A stretch of DNA of 64,000 nucleotides from Oscillospiraceae bacterium (GTDB taxonomy: Bacteria; Bacillota; Clostridia; Oscillospirales; Ruminococcaceae), in the NCBI GenBank assembly GCA_014799385.1, contig JAAVIC010000003.1, positions 33,701 to 97,700 on the forward strand, in the 5' to 3' direction. Below are positions 24,696 to 34,019 of the stretch, in pieces. The first letter of the stretch is position 1; each line of letters begins with the position of its first letter. A model generated the notes under the pieces. It was given only the letters and a program-made list of their open reading frames with translations, had not been told where the DNA came from and did no database searches. A program made the translations under genes and the position numbers.

Positions 24696-25331
24696 ATGGA
24701 CATTTTATTGATTAGGGTTGAGGAAAAATTGACGTGGGCTGACATCGCGGACTACGCTGACTGCCTTTCGCGTTCCCGAAAAGCCGCCATCGAGCGGAAA
24801 AAACAAGAGGGCGACAGAATCAACGCGCTGTTATCGCGGCTGCTGCTGATGTCGGAGCTGACCGCGCGGACGGGCATTCCCGAGCGGAAAATCAAGTTTA
24901 CATACGGAACGAACGGCAAGCCGTATCTCAAGGGCAAGGAGCTTGAATTTTCGCTGTCGCATACGGACGGCGCGATCTGCGCGGCATTCTCGGAAACGGG
25001 CGAAATCGGGATAGATGTCGAGCGGCGCGACAGACGCGTAAGCGATACGCTCTATAAGCGCGTGCTGAGCGAGGAGGAGCAGTTCCACCTCACGTCATCG
25101 GCGGATTTTATGCGGTTCTGGGTGCAGAAGGAGGCTTTCCTCAAACGGCTGGGAATCGGCATTACGCGGGATTTGCGCGGGGTCAATTCATTAGAGCTGC
25201 CCGATACCGCCGCTATCGACTGCGGAGAGTTGTTTGTTGGCGCGTCGGGGAAAGGCGCGTTGGACGCGGTCGTACGGGAAATTTCGGTTGAGGAAGTACT
25301 TTCGCGGTTTGGGGCTTGCAATTTCCAATAA
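24696..25331 (+). CDS. 4'-phosphopantetheinyl transferase superfamily protein (Sfp-like)
   Basis: 211 aa. Transfers the phosphopantetheine arm of CoA to a carrier-protein serine. The conserved motifs are KPYLKGKELEFSLSHTDG, the metal-binding GIDVERRD (about 105-112) and FMRFWVQKEAFLKRLG with the catalytic W-x-x-K-E-A. Sfp-type enzymes usually serve secondary-metabolite carriers or substitute for AcpS; no biosynthetic cluster is in the window. RBS AAGAGG after leader repeat B. Confidence 0.9.
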   Translation: MDILLIRVEEKLTWADIADYADCLSRSRKAAIERKKQEGDRINALLSRLLLMSELTARTGIPERKIKFTYGTNGKPYLKGKELEFSLSHTDGAICAAFSETGEIGIDVERRDRRVSDTLYKRVLSEEEQFHLTSSADFMRFWVQKEAFLKRLGIGITRDLRGVNSLELPDTAAIDCGELFVGASGKGALDAVVREISVEEVLSRFGACNFQ

Positions 25332-25455
25332 AATGATGTATAATGTAGTTGGTAGTGAATAGTTGTTAGTTATTGTGGGTATAGCCGCAATCTCCTGTTT
25401 GGAGTGGAATTTTAGCGCGCTATAATAAAAAACAACTAATTGACGGCTTGTGACT

Positions 25456-25596
25456 AGTGCGTTATATACCACATCAAGTTATTGGTAATCGGTGCAAATC
25501 CAAAATGCGAGCGGCGCGCAACACCACGAAGTGGTGTTGCGGGTCGCTCAGGCAAGCAAAGATGAGCAAAGCTCATCTTTGCGTTTTCGGATTTGC
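25456..25596 (+). repeat. Pre-SD palindromic leader repeat, copy C
   Basis: Module GCGTTATATACC...CAAGTTATTGG, then a closing stem 25494-25505 with 25584-25596 (one bulge). Hairpin 1 CAACACCAC-GAA-GTGGTGTTG is the same as in copy A. Hairpin 2 is GCAAAGATGAGC-AAA-GCTCATCTTTGC: different sequence, same shape. TAGGAGGA follows the stem by 7 bases. 25332-25455 contains a further decayed module (GCGCTATAAT...AACAACTAATTG) and no gene. Confidence 0.85.
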
Positions 25597-25616
25597 CATC
25601 TAAATAGGAGGATTTT

Positions 25617-26894
25617 ATGAACATATTGATAGTAGGCGGCGGCGGTCGCGAACACGCAATAGCGGCGTCTCTGAAAAAGTCCGCAAAGGTGGAAAAGCTG
25701 TACTGCGCGCCGGGAAACGGCGGAATTTCCGCGCTGGCGGAGTGCTTTCCCGTAAAGGCAACGGATATTGACGGAATCGTGGAGTTGGCGCGGAAGCTCA
25801 ATCCCGATTATGTGTTTGTCGCGCCCGATGACCCGTTGGTTGCGGGAATGGTGGACAAACTCAACGATGCGGGGTTCAAGACGTTCGGACCGAGAGCAAA
25901 CGCGGCGATTATCGAGGGGAGCAAGTCGTTCTCCAAGGGGCTGATGAAGAAGTACGGAATTCCGACAGCCGCATATGAGGTGTTTACTGACGAGGAGAAA
26001 GCGGTTGCGTATCTGCGCGAACAGAACAGCTATCCCGCGGTCATCAAGGCGGACGGTCTGGCTCTCGGAAAGGGCGTAATCATCGCCAAGGATTTCGAGG
26101 AGGCGAGAGATGCCGTTCATTCTATGTTGGTGGACGGAAAATTCGGCAAGAGCGGCGCGGAAATCGTAATCGAGGAGTTTATGACGGGTCCCGAGGTGTC
26201 GGTGCTGGCGTTCACGGACGGAAAGGCCGTCAAGCCGATGATCTCCTCGATGGATCACAAGCGCGCATATGATAATGACGAGGGTCTGAACACGGGCGGA
26301 ATGGGTACAATTGCGCCGAATCCGTGCTATACGGACGAAATCGCCGCCGAGTGTATGGAAAAGATCTTCAAGCCCACCATCAAGGCAATGGCTGACGAGG
26401 GCAGACCGTTCAAGGGCTGTCTGTATTTCGGGCTGATGATTACTCCGCAAGGCGCAAAGGTGGTTGAGTACAACTGCCGTTTCGGCGACCCCGAAACTCA
26501 GGTGGTGCTGCCGCTGCTTGAAACGGATTTGGCGGATATTATCGAATCGGTATGGAATGAGAATCTCGCCGAGTTGGATATTAAGTGGAGCGGGGAAAGC
26601 TGCGCGTGCGTGGTAATGGCAAGCGGCGGTTATCCCGAAAAGTACGAAACGGGCAAGGAAATCGGCGGATTGGACGAAACCGGTCAGTGCGCGGGCGCGT
26701 ATGTTTACCACGCGGGAACAAAACTCGAAAACGGGAAGTTCCTGACGGCGGGCGGACGCGTTCTCGGTGTAACGGCGACCGCGGAGAATCTTCAAGCCGC
26801 TTTGGACAAGGCTTACAAGGCTGTGTCGGAGATTTCGTTTGATAAGGCGCATTATCGCCGTGACATCGGAAAACGCGCTCTGGAGCAGAAGTAA
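25617..26894 (+). CDS. purD: Phosphoribosylamine-glycine ligase
   Basis: A 425-aa ATP-grasp enzyme of de novo purine synthesis that joins phosphoribosylamine and glycine to GAR. Motifs: N-terminal ILIVGGGGREHAIA, SKSFSKGLMKKYGIPTA, PAVIKADGLALGKGV, the metal-binding region VEYNCRFGDPETQ, and GGMGTIAPNPCYT. Standard length. It lies away from other pur genes, directly behind leader repeat C, with RBS AGGAGGA. Confidence 0.96.
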   Translation: MNILIVGGGGREHAIAASLKKSAKVEKLYCAPGNGGISALAECFPVKATDIDGIVELARKLNPDYVFVAPDDPLVAGMVDKLNDAGFKTFGPRANAAIIEGSKSFSKGLMKKYGIPTAAYEVFTDEEKAVAYLREQNSYPAVIKADGLALGKGVIIAKDFEEARDAVHSMLVDGKFGKSGAEIVIEEFMTGPEVSVLAFTDGKAVKPMISSMDHKRAYDNDEGLNTGGMGTIAPNPCYTDEIAAECMEKIFKPTIKAMADEGRPFKGCLYFGLMITPQGAKVVEYNCRFGDPETQVVLPLLETDLADIIESVWNENLAELDIKWSGESCACVVMASGGYPEKYETGKEIGGLDETGQCAGAYVYHAGTKLENGKFLTAGGRVLGVTATAENLQAALDKAYKAVSEISFDKAHYRRDIGKRALEQK

Positions 26895-28012
26895 TGGAGA
26901 AGTTTAATTTAGTCGCGCCGTGCCATTTCGGATTGGAAAAAACGCTCACATTCGAGATTCGCAAAATCGGCGGCGAGGATATCCGCACGGAGAACGGAAG
27001 AGTGTTCTTTTCGGGGAACGCTGATGTTTGCGCGCGGGCGAATGTAAATCTCCGCACCGCCGAGCGCGTATGCGTTGTTTTGGGGCAGTTCCGCGCGGAA
27101 ACGTTCGATGAGTTGTTTGAGGGGATTCGCAAGCTGCCGCTGTCGGAGTTCATAGGCAAAAACGATCAATTTCCAAATAAAGGCAGTTCTCTTAACTCCA
27201 AGCTGACCAGTATCCCCGCGATACAGAAAATCGTCAAGAAAGCGATGGCGGTGAACCTCGGAAACGCTTACGGAGTGAACGTCCTCGCGGAGAGCGGCGC
27301 GTTGTGTCAAATCCGCTTTACGCTGATGAAGAACGAGTTCACGCTTATGCTGGACACAAGCGGCACGGGACTCCATAAGCGCGGATACCGCGCGGAGAGC
27401 AATTCCGCGCCGATTCGCGAAACCTTGGCAGCCGGAATTGTCGACATCGCGCGGATTCGTGACGGAGATTACGTTCTTGACCCGTTCTGCGGCTCGGGAA
27501 CTTTGATTATCGAAGCGGCGATGAAAGCTCTGGACATCGCGCCGGGGCTGAATCGGACGTTCGCGGGGGAGCATATGAAGTTTCTTTCGAAAAACGCGTG
27601 GGATTCTGCGCGCGAGGAGGCTAAAAGCCGTATAAAACGCTCCTTGAATTTCCGCGCGGAGGGCTTTGACGTTGATTCGGAGTGCGCGGAGCTTACGCTT
27701 CGTAATGCCCAAAAGGCGGGAGTAGGGGAATACGTAACGGCAAAAACACGCGATATTCGCGATTTTTCGTATCCCGAGTTTCCTGTGAAGATTCTCACCA
27801 ACCCGCCCTATGGGGAGCGTATGCTGGAGGTAACGGACGCGCGGGAGATATACAAAATCCTCGGAGAGCGGCTGATTCCGTTAGGTGAAAATTCCCTTTA
27901 CATAATCACCCCCGATGAGGAGTTCGAGGACATTTTCGGCGTCAAAGCCGACAAGAATCGTAAGCTGTATAACGGAATGATGATGTGCAGGTTATATACC
28001 TATTATAAATGA
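26894..28012 (+). CDS. THUMP-domain 23S rRNA guanine-N2-methyltransferase-like protein
   Basis: 372 aa, class I SAM-dependent RNA methyltransferase of the RlmL-N/YpsC group. A THUMP-type RNA-binding N-terminus (1-160) is followed by the KRGYRAESNSAPIRETLAAG block, motif I VLDPFCGSGTLIIEAA and the catalytic NPPYGERM. It probably makes m2G in 23S rRNA. The ATG overlaps the purD stop (TAATG), so they are co-translated. Confidence 0.9.
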   Translation: MEKFNLVAPCHFGLEKTLTFEIRKIGGEDIRTENGRVFFSGNADVCARANVNLRTAERVCVVLGQFRAETFDELFEGIRKLPLSEFIGKNDQFPNKGSSLNSKLTSIPAIQKIVKKAMAVNLGNAYGVNVLAESGALCQIRFTLMKNEFTLMLDTSGTGLHKRGYRAESNSAPIRETLAAGIVDIARIRDGDYVLDPFCGSGTLIIEAAMKALDIAPGLNRTFAGEHMKFLSKNAWDSAREEAKSRIKRSLNFRAEGFDVDSECAELTLRNAQKAGVGEYVTAKTRDIRDFSYPEFPVKILTNPPYGERMLEVTDAREIYKILGERLIPLGENSLYIITPDEEFEDIFGVKADKNRKLYNGMMMCRLYTYYK

Positions 28013-30162
28013 GTATGAAGAAACGAATTAAGATTGTATATAAAAACGCAGAGATCTCCACGGCACTGATATTCCTGTGCGCGGTGAATACTGCTATGAT
28101 GTATATGCTGTGCCGAAGCCGTATGCTCATATGCACGCTTATTATGACTGCTATCACATCGGCTATGTATATGATGTTCTACAAGTTGCGAAAGCGGAAA
28201 ATGCTGTCTTTTTTGGCGTTTATGGCATTGTTCCTTTCGATATTGATAGTGAACAATATGGTAAGTGTTGTTTACGGATCGATAGGGCTTTTTCGCTTTG
28301 TTTTCGAAACGTCCAATTATTTCGACCCGGTATTGGCGGGGGCTTCAATATGGATGTTCTCGCTGATTTTCGCATATCCTACGTTTTACTTTACGGCAAA
28401 TCTGCCGCGTCCGGGATTTCTAGTGTATATCGCGGCGATTCCCATTATGTTGGGCGCGCGGGTAATGGGCGGGCTGCCTATCGGAATCCTGGCGTTTCTG
28501 GTGACGGCATATATTCTCGCGGCTGCGGGAGTGGCGCGTCCCGAGGCGGCTGAAAAGGTGACGTATTTTGATGATAAACGCGCGCGTATCGAGCGAATTG
28601 CAACAATGGCTGCGGCTTCGGCGGTGGTTTTGGCTGCGCTGTTGGTAGTGCCGATAAACGATAGCACGCCAATGGGGCAGTATATGGATACCCTTTTGCT
28701 GTACCGCGGAAATGTGCGCTTTGGTACGCAGACCATCTCGGAGTTTGAGGAGTACACTCAGCCGAACCGCGGTTACAACAATCCATCTTCGGACGCGGTT
28801 TTTGTCGCAGCGGCGGACGCTCCGTATAAGGTGATCCGCGAAAGCTATAACCGCTACGAGCCGGAAAAAGGCTGGAGCAAGACAAGCGGAGACCCCGAGG
28901 CTCTTCGTGATTGGAATCAACTCAAGGAGCTGAATGTTCCCGAGCTTATCCGCAATCTGAAAGTCGGTGTGCGTTGGGGCAAGCTGACAGATTATAAAGA
29001 AGATCTCGATAAGGTAAAGAATATTACCGGAACGCAGGAGAATATCATAACCATACACTTTGTAGATAATTCGAGCGGGCACGTGGTGCTCCACCCGAAC
29101 AAGACATTTAATGTCAGTGTACGTAATTACGGGGGTATGATTTACTACGGCAACAGTGACGAGGTGTGGACAGGGAACGATTACGGCACTAATCCAACGT
29201 ATTCGGCGCGGTTTTACACGGACTCTCCCAACACAGACTTCATTAATATGCTTGAAGGTATGAATTTTACAGAGCTTTTGTATAACGCGTATTTAGAGGA
29301 CGCTATCTCTATGGATATGTACAATGCGTTCAAACGTGAGTATGACCTGGCTTTGAGCGACTTTGAGCAAAACGGCGAAAACGGTGTAACTCCGCAGATT
29401 CAAGCACTTGCGGACGAGATCACTGCCGGGCTTACAAACGACTACGACAAGGCGATGGCAATCGAGAGGTATTTTGCGAACGGCTTTACATACGATTTGA
29501 ATTACGTTCCCGAGGAATCCACGGCGGAGTATTTCCTGTTCACAAGCAAGCGCGGAATCTGCACGGATTTCGCGACTGCGGCAACGCTTTTGCTGCGCGC
29601 GGCGGGAATCCCCGCGAGATATACCGAGGGATACCAGCTTAAAGAGGATTCGATGGACATTTACGGGCAGTTTATCGTCAAGGAGAACCAAGCTCACGCG
29701 TGGGCGACAGCCTATATCAAGGGATACGGTTGGTTGGAGCTCGACGGCACGGCATACGCGGCAATAGGCGAGGAGAACGCTTTGCTGAGAAACGCGATGA
29801 CGGTTGTGCTTATCGCCGCCGCAGTACTGGGAATCCTCGCTATCGTGTTCCGCAAACAGCTTGGCGAGGCTGCATTCAGGATTTCGTATCGATTCAGAAG
29901 TCAAGACGGCAAAATCCGCGCGATTTATCTGCGCGTAAGACGGCTCAGCAGTCAGATAAGCGGTATCCCCGCGAAATCCGTGACAGCCGAAGAAGTCTGC
30001 GATACGATAACGCGTTCGCTGGATCTGGGTGCTCAGGCTGCTGAAATCACCGACGCGGCAAACGAACTGCTATACGGAAACGGTAATCCCAATGCCGATA
30101 CAAATCGTTTGATGGACGACTATAAGCTAATCTACAAAACGAAAAGGAGTCGTAAGAAATGA
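28009..30162 (+). CDS. Transmembrane transglutaminase-like protein
   Basis: 717 aa. About six N-terminal membrane helices (residues 15-215), a large extracellular part and a transglutaminase/protease core with the catalytic Cys in SKRGICTDFATAATLLLRAAG, His in ENQAHAWATAYI and Asp in GWLELDGTA. A final helix lies near 605-625 with a cytoplasmic tail. The layout is that of DUF3488/TgpA-type proteins, normally found with DUF58 and MoxR partners. It overlaps the preceding gene by 4 bases (ATGA) and is overlapped by the DUF58 gene. Probably acts on cell-surface proteins; the substrate is unknown. Confidence 0.88.
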   Translation: MSMKKRIKIVYKNAEISTALIFLCAVNTAMMYMLCRSRMLICTLIMTAITSAMYMMFYKLRKRKMLSFLAFMALFLSILIVNNMVSVVYGSIGLFRFVFETSNYFDPVLAGASIWMFSLIFAYPTFYFTANLPRPGFLVYIAAIPIMLGARVMGGLPIGILAFLVTAYILAAAGVARPEAAEKVTYFDDKRARIERIATMAAASAVVLAALLVVPINDSTPMGQYMDTLLLYRGNVRFGTQTISEFEEYTQPNRGYNNPSSDAVFVAAADAPYKVIRESYNRYEPEKGWSKTSGDPEALRDWNQLKELNVPELIRNLKVGVRWGKLTDYKEDLDKVKNITGTQENIITIHFVDNSSGHVVLHPNKTFNVSVRNYGGMIYYGNSDEVWTGNDYGTNPTYSARFYTDSPNTDFINMLEGMNFTELLYNAYLEDAISMDMYNAFKREYDLALSDFEQNGENGVTPQIQALADEITAGLTNDYDKAMAIERYFANGFTYDLNYVPEESTAEYFLFTSKRGICTDFATAATLLLRAAGIPARYTEGYQLKEDSMDIYGQFIVKENQAHAWATAYIKGYGWLELDGTAYAAIGEENALLRNAMTVVLIAAAVLGILAIVFRKQLGEAAFRISYRFRSQDGKIRAIYLRVRRLSSQISGIPAKSVTAEEVCDTITRSLDLGAQAAEITDAANELLYGNGNPNADTNRLMDDYKLIYKTKRSRKK

Positions 30163-31118
30163 TACGCATAGGCGGGTATATCGGAGCGATTGTCCTCAGC
30201 GCGATTCTGTTGATATTCATCAACGGTGAGATCGGTCGCGCGTTGTTGTACACGATTATTATAGCGGTGGCTGTTTCCATTGTGGTGGCTGTTATTTCGC
30301 GAAAGCATTTTACGGTGAAGATGGAGGGGCTGTCCGGAGTGTGCGAATGCGGCAGTCTTGTAGAGTTTGAGGTTACGCTGGAAAAAATTGGATTCTGCTT
30401 TATCCCCCATATAATGATATGCGTTGAGGCAGAGTACCCGATTCATTTAAGAACCGCACTGTTGTTCCAAAAATCGGTGACGGTCAAGGGCTATTTCCGC
30501 GCGGAGCACAGCGGACTGACCACACTCTCGATAAATAATGTAGTTATCGGTGATTTGCTTAACGGATTCGCCCGTAAGATGCCCGTTGAACAAAAGACGC
30601 ATATGGCTGTGCTGCCGATGATCGTGGATTACGATGGACCCGAGGTGTTCCCGAATACGCTGCCCTCGGAAGAGGAGGAAGTTGAGGAGGGAATTACCGT
30701 AACGCATGGCGGAATGCCCGGTTATGAACACCGCGAATATGTTGAGGGGGATTCGCCGCGCCGTGTGAATTACAAGCTCTCTGCCAAGAGGGGAAAGCTG
30801 ATGGTGCGTCTGGACGAAAGCAGCGGAAGCGCGACCACCAATCTGTTCATAAGCAGCAACGCGTTGCCGATTTGCTGTGATAAAGCGTTCGCGCTGGCTA
30901 CCAAGCTGGTTATGCGCGGCGGAACCGTGAAAATCACGCACAAGGGCGAATCACGAACGGCAGCGACTCCCGAAACACTTGACCGTCTGCGCGAGTGGAT
31001 GGCATTCCGCGAGTACGCGAGATCCACGGACGCGCCGATATCCGAATCTGCTCCCGCGGACACAATGGTAATATTCAAGGGCAACGGCGAAATCGTTGTT
31101 ACAACTCCGGCTTGTTAA
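30159..31118 (+). CDS. DUF58 domain-containing membrane protein
   Basis: 319 aa. Two N-terminal membrane helices (about 5-45) are followed by a soluble region with the DUF58 signature EHREYVEGDSPRRVNYKLSA and GKLMVRLDESSG (about 190-225). DUF58 proteins are usually co-encoded with a MoxR AAA+ ATPase and a transglutaminase-like protein; the MoxR gene is not next to this pair. ATGA overlap with the upstream gene. No terminator is evident before the pgi promoter. Confidence 0.87.
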   Translation: MIRIGGYIGAIVLSAILLIFINGEIGRALLYTIIIAVAVSIVVAVISRKHFTVKMEGLSGVCECGSLVEFEVTLEKIGFCFIPHIMICVEAEYPIHLRTALLFQKSVTVKGYFRAEHSGLTTLSINNVVIGDLLNGFARKMPVEQKTHMAVLPMIVDYDGPEVFPNTLPSEEEEVEEGITVTHGGMPGYEHREYVEGDSPRRVNYKLSAKRGKLMVRLDESSGSATTNLFISSNALPICCDKAFALATKLVMRGGTVKITHKGESRTAATPETLDRLREWMAFREYARSTDAPISESAPADTMVIFKGNGEIVVTTPAC

Positions 31119-31209
31119 AGGAAATTCCAACAAATTTGTGCAAGATATACAAAAATCTATCTGAATATTGTATCAAATATACAAATTCGTGAAGATGTTG
31201 GAAAACTCC

Positions 31210-31238
31210 TTGAAAAAGTTTGGAAAATGCTTTATAAT
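31210..31238 (+). promoter_or_regulatory. Promoter of pgi
   Basis: TTGAAA (31210-31215), 17 bases, TATAAT (31233-31238). Confidence 0.8.
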
Positions 31239-31294
31239 ATGATTAGGACATTGTGTTCGGAATTATCGACACAGTGGAAAGGAGTTTTAATTAA

Positions 31295-32635
31295 ATGAGT
31301 ATTAGACTTGACGACAAGTATCTGAAAGGGTTTGTGCGCGAGCATGAGCTTGCGTGCTATGCTCCTGCGGTGAAAGCGGCTCACGAAACGCTGACCAACC
31401 GCACCGGCGCGGGGAACGACTTCCTTGGGTGGATTGACCTTCCCGTAAACTATGACAAGGACGAGTTCGAGCGTATTAAGAAAGCAGCCGCGAAAATCAA
31501 AGCGGACAGCAAGGTTCTGATCGTTATCGGAATCGGCGGCTCTTATCTGGGTGCGCGCGCGGCAATCGAGGCGCTGAAATCCACGCTGTACAACTCGCTT
31601 GCAAAGGACACCCCCGAAATCTATTTCGTGGGCAACAGCCTTTCGCCGACCTATCTCAACGAGGTTATTTCACTGGTTAAGGACAAGGACTTTTCAGTGA
31701 ACATCATCTCCAAGTCGGGTACAACAACCGAACCCGCTCTGGCATTCCGCGTATTCCGCGATTTGTTGGTGGAGCGTTATGGCGAGGACGGCGCGAAATC
31801 GCGTATCTACGCGACTACCGATAAGGCTCGCGGCACGCTCAAGGAGCTGTCGGACAAGATGGGTTACGAAACGTTCGTGATTCCGGACGATGTGGGCGGA
31901 AGATTCTCCGTGCTGACTGCTGTCGGATTGTTGCCGATTGCCTGCGCGGGCTGCGATATCGACGCGCTGATGAAGGGCGCGGCGGACGCACGCACCGAGT
32001 ACGCGGAGTGCGACCTTGAAAAGAACGCGTGCTATAAGTACGCGGCACTGCGCAATCTTCTGCGTCAGAAGGGCAAGTCCGTGGAGATGCTGGTAAGCTA
32101 CGAGAACAGCTTTATGATGATGGTTGAGTGGTTCAAGCAGCTTTACGGCGAAAGTGAGGGCAAGGACAACAAGGGTCTGTTCCCGGCGGGAGCAGTGTTC
32201 TCGACCGATTTGCACTCAATGGGGCAGTTTGTTCAAGACGGCACACGTCTGATGTTTGAAACGGTTGTTCAGTTCGGCAAGCCGCAAAAGGATTTGTTCC
32301 TCAAGGACGAGCCCAACAACATTGACGGTTTGAACTTCCTGTCGAATCAGAATATGTCGATAGTTAACCGCAAAGCGTTTGAGGGAACGGTTATCGCGCA
32401 TACCGAGGGCGGTGTTCCGAATATCGTTCTGGAGGTTCCCGAGCTTAACGAATACGAGCTTGGTTACATGATCTACTTCTTCGAGAAAGCGTGCGGTATC
32501 AGCGGCTATCTGCTGGGTGTAAATCCGTTTGACCAGCCCGGCGTGGAGAGCTACAAGAAGAATATGTTCGCGCTGCTCGGCAAGCCCGGCTATGAGGCTC
32601 AAAAAGCGGAGCTGGAGAAACAGTTGAACGTGTAA
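31295..32635 (+). CDS. pgi: Glucose-6-phosphate isomerase
   Basis: 446 aa, the short form typical of Firmicutes, interconverting glucose 6-phosphate and fructose 6-phosphate. Family signatures: [48 protein letters not shown] and, near the end, [32 protein letters not shown]. Glycolysis continues with pfkA 1.6 kb downstream. Confidence 0.96.
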   Translation: MSIRLDDKYLKGFVREHELACYAPAVKAAHETLTNRTGAGNDFLGWIDLPVNYDKDEFERIKKAAAKIKADSKVLIVIGIGGSYLGARAAIEALKSTLYNSLAKDTPEIYFVGNSLSPTYLNEVISLVKDKDFSVNIISKSGTTTEPALAFRVFRDLLVERYGEDGAKSRIYATTDKARGTLKELSDKMGYETFVIPDDVGGRFSVLTAVGLLPIACAGCDIDALMKGAADARTEYAECDLEKNACYKYAALRNLLRQKGKSVEMLVSYENSFMMMVEWFKQLYGESEGKDNKGLFPAGAVFSTDLHSMGQFVQDGTRLMFETVVQFGKPQKDLFLKDEPNNIDGLNFLSNQNMSIVNRKAFEGTVIAHTEGGVPNIVLEVPELNEYELGYMIYFFEKACGISGYLLGVNPFDQPGVESYKKNMFALLGKPGYEAQKAELEKQLNV

Positions 32636-32730
32636 AATTTACAGTTGCGGCGCACTTTGATTCTCAATAAAGTTATAGGGGTGAAGTACAAATTCCGCAA
32701 GCCGCCGCGGAAGTGAGCATTGCGGGTTGA

Positions 32731-32866
32731 GTATTAAACTCTTGTCAAGTTACTGGGGTGAAGTGCAAATTCAAAACGCGAGTGTTGCCGAACACCGCGC
32801 AGCGGTGTGAGGTAACGCTCAGCGAGTACAGACGAGCGTAGCTCGTCTGTACGGTTTTGAATTTGC
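32731..32866 (+). repeat. Pre-SD palindromic leader repeat, copy D
   Basis: A perfect 13-bp closing stem GCAAATTCAAAAC/GTTTTGAATTTGC (32765-32777, 32854-32866). Inner hairpins: CACCGC-GCA-GCGGTG and GTACAGACGAGC-GTA-GCTCGTCTGTAC. TAGGAGGA starts 9 bases after the stem. A decayed half copy (AAGTTATAGGGGTGAAGTACAAATTCC) precedes it at about 32670-32697. Confidence 0.85.
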
Positions 32867-32887
32867 CATTAAAATAGGAGGATTATT

Positions 32888-33292
32888 ATGGTTAAGATTG
32901 TTACTGGTAAAAGAGGGTCGGGTAAGACCAAGGTGCTTATCGATGCGATTCATGAGGCGGAAAAGAAGTCAAACGGCAACGTTGTGGCTATTCAGAAGGG
33001 TTCATCGCTGAATACCGATATTACGTACAAGGTTCGTTTGATCAATATCGAGGATTACGCGGTTGAGGGTATGGACGCGTTCTACGGCTTTATCGCGGGA
33101 ATTTTGTCTAGCGACCACGACTGCACGGACATCTTCGTGGACGCAACTCTCAAGATCACCGGCAGAGAGTACGACAAGCTCGGCGAGATGTTCGACAAAC
33201 TCGCGAAGATCACACCGAACACCACCGTGACGCTTACAGTGTCTGCGGATAACGCAGAACTTCCCGAAAGCGTAAAGAAATTTATCGCGTAA
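32888..33292 (+). CDS. Small P-loop protein of unknown function
   Basis: 134 aa beginning MVKIVTGKRGSGKTKVLIDA, a Walker A motif at residues 7-14, and with a possible Walker B strand TDIFVDATLK. The rest resembles a minimal RecA/ATPase core without extra domains. Single gene between leader repeat D and the rpmF promoter, RBS AGGAGGA. Recurrent in Clostridia as far as I recall; no function known. Confidence 0.75.
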   Translation: MVKIVTGKRGSGKTKVLIDAIHEAEKKSNGNVVAIQKGSSLNTDITYKVRLINIEDYAVEGMDAFYGFIAGILSSDHDCTDIFVDATLKITGREYDKLGEMFDKLAKITPNTTVTLTVSADNAELPESVKKFIA

Positions 33293-33314
33293 GAAAAAAA
33301 GTTTGAAAAACCGC

Positions 33315-33343
33315 TTGACAAATCTTAAAAGATGTGGTATAAT
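33315..33343 (+). promoter_or_regulatory. Consensus promoter of rpmF
   Basis: TTGACA (33315-33320), 17 bases, TATAAT (33338-33343). The roughly 95-base leader that follows can form three small hairpins (TGAC-TTGTAC-GTCA, GGTTC-TGAC-GAACC, CAGT-GTCA-ACTG); a regulatory role is possible but unproven. Confidence 0.85.
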
Positions 33344-33447
33344 GGAAAAGTTAGATGATTAAATGACTTGTACGTCAAAATGTAAGGCGATTATGGGTTC
33401 TGACGAACCATTGTACAGTGTCAACTGAAAGAGAGGGGGGTGCAATA

Positions 33448-33633
33448 ATGGCAGTTCCGAAGAGAAAAGTATCTCGTACAAGACGTGATAAAAGACGTTC
33501 CAACGTGTGGAAGCTTTCCGCTCCCGCTTTCTCGCGGTGCAGACACTGCGGTGAGCTGAAGCTCTCTCACAGAGTTTGTCCTAATTGCGGTTATTACAAG
33601 GATAAGGTCGTTATTTCCAAAGAGGCTGACTGA
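33448..33633 (+). CDS. rpmF: 50S ribosomal protein L32
   Basis: 61 aa. MAVPKRKVSRTRRDKRRSN is the hallmark N-terminus, and the zinc ribbon CRHCGEL...CPNCGYY carries four cysteines, so this is the zinc-bound form. The start at 33448 is fixed by GAGGGGGG; the upstream in-frame codon at 33418 is not conserved. The DUF177 (YceD) gene that often precedes rpmF is absent. Confidence 0.97.
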   Translation: MAVPKRKVSRTRRDKRRSNVWKLSAPAFSRCRHCGELKLSHRVCPNCGYYKDKVVISKEAD

Positions 33634-33656
33634 TTCCGGTATGCGTTTTACGAGTA

Positions 33657-33687
33657 ACGGGCTTGACCAAGGTTAAGCCCGTTTTTC
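33657..33687 (+). terminator. Terminator of rpmF
   Basis: Stem ACGGGCTT/AAGCCCGT (33657-33664, 33675-33682) followed by TTTTC. Confidence 0.85.
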
Positions 33688-33783
33688 TATGTCCAAGATT
33701 CAGCAGAATGCACAAATATCGCAGTTAAAGTTTGTCAAGGTTCACGAATATTTGAAAGCGGTGCGTAATGTTTGAAAAATCGC

Positions 33784-33812
33784 TTGAAAATGACGGAAAA
33801 TTGTAGTAAAAT
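33784..33812 (+). promoter_or_regulatory. Promoter of pfkA
   Basis: TTGAAA (33784-33789), 17 bases, TAAAAT (33807-33812). The start of transcription would lie about 20 bases before the MITE-like insertion and about 420 bases before the pfkA start codon. Confidence 0.65.
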
Positions 33813-33839
33813 AATAGTGTACAGTTAGTGGGGTTATAA

Positions 33840-34019
33840 TTAAGGCAACACCGCACAAAGACCGCGCTTCGCGCTTTGTACGGCATTTGCTTGCATCTTT
33901 TCCGTCATTTTTGCCCAAAACTCCTCGAAATACGCCAGTATTACTTCGTCATTTTGGGCAATCTGACGAAAAATCTGCTGGCGCAACTGCCGCACAATCT
34001 TTGTGCGGTGTTGCCTTAA
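33840..34019. mobile_element. 180-bp MITE-like palindromic element
   Basis: Perfect 22-bp terminal inverted repeats (33840-33861 and 33998-34019, starting TTAAGGCAACACCGC). The interior is also largely self-complementary (GCCCAAAA/TTTTGGGC, CGTCATTTTT/AAAAATCTG region). No coding potential. The flanks rejoin to a normal module of the leader-repeat family (GTTATAAT | CTACTTTTCAGCGACTAGTGC), showing insertion into a pre-existing repeat. Confidence 0.85.

Noticed and set aside
9580-33364. 17-base word AAGTTAGATGATTAAAT shared by 9580-9596 and 33348-33364
   Set aside because: AT-rich word; one such match in 64 kb can arise by chance, and the flanks do not match.
33344-33447. Possible ribosomal-protein autoregulatory leader before rpmF
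   Set aside because: Only three very short hairpins and no recognised motif; not enough to call an RNA feature.
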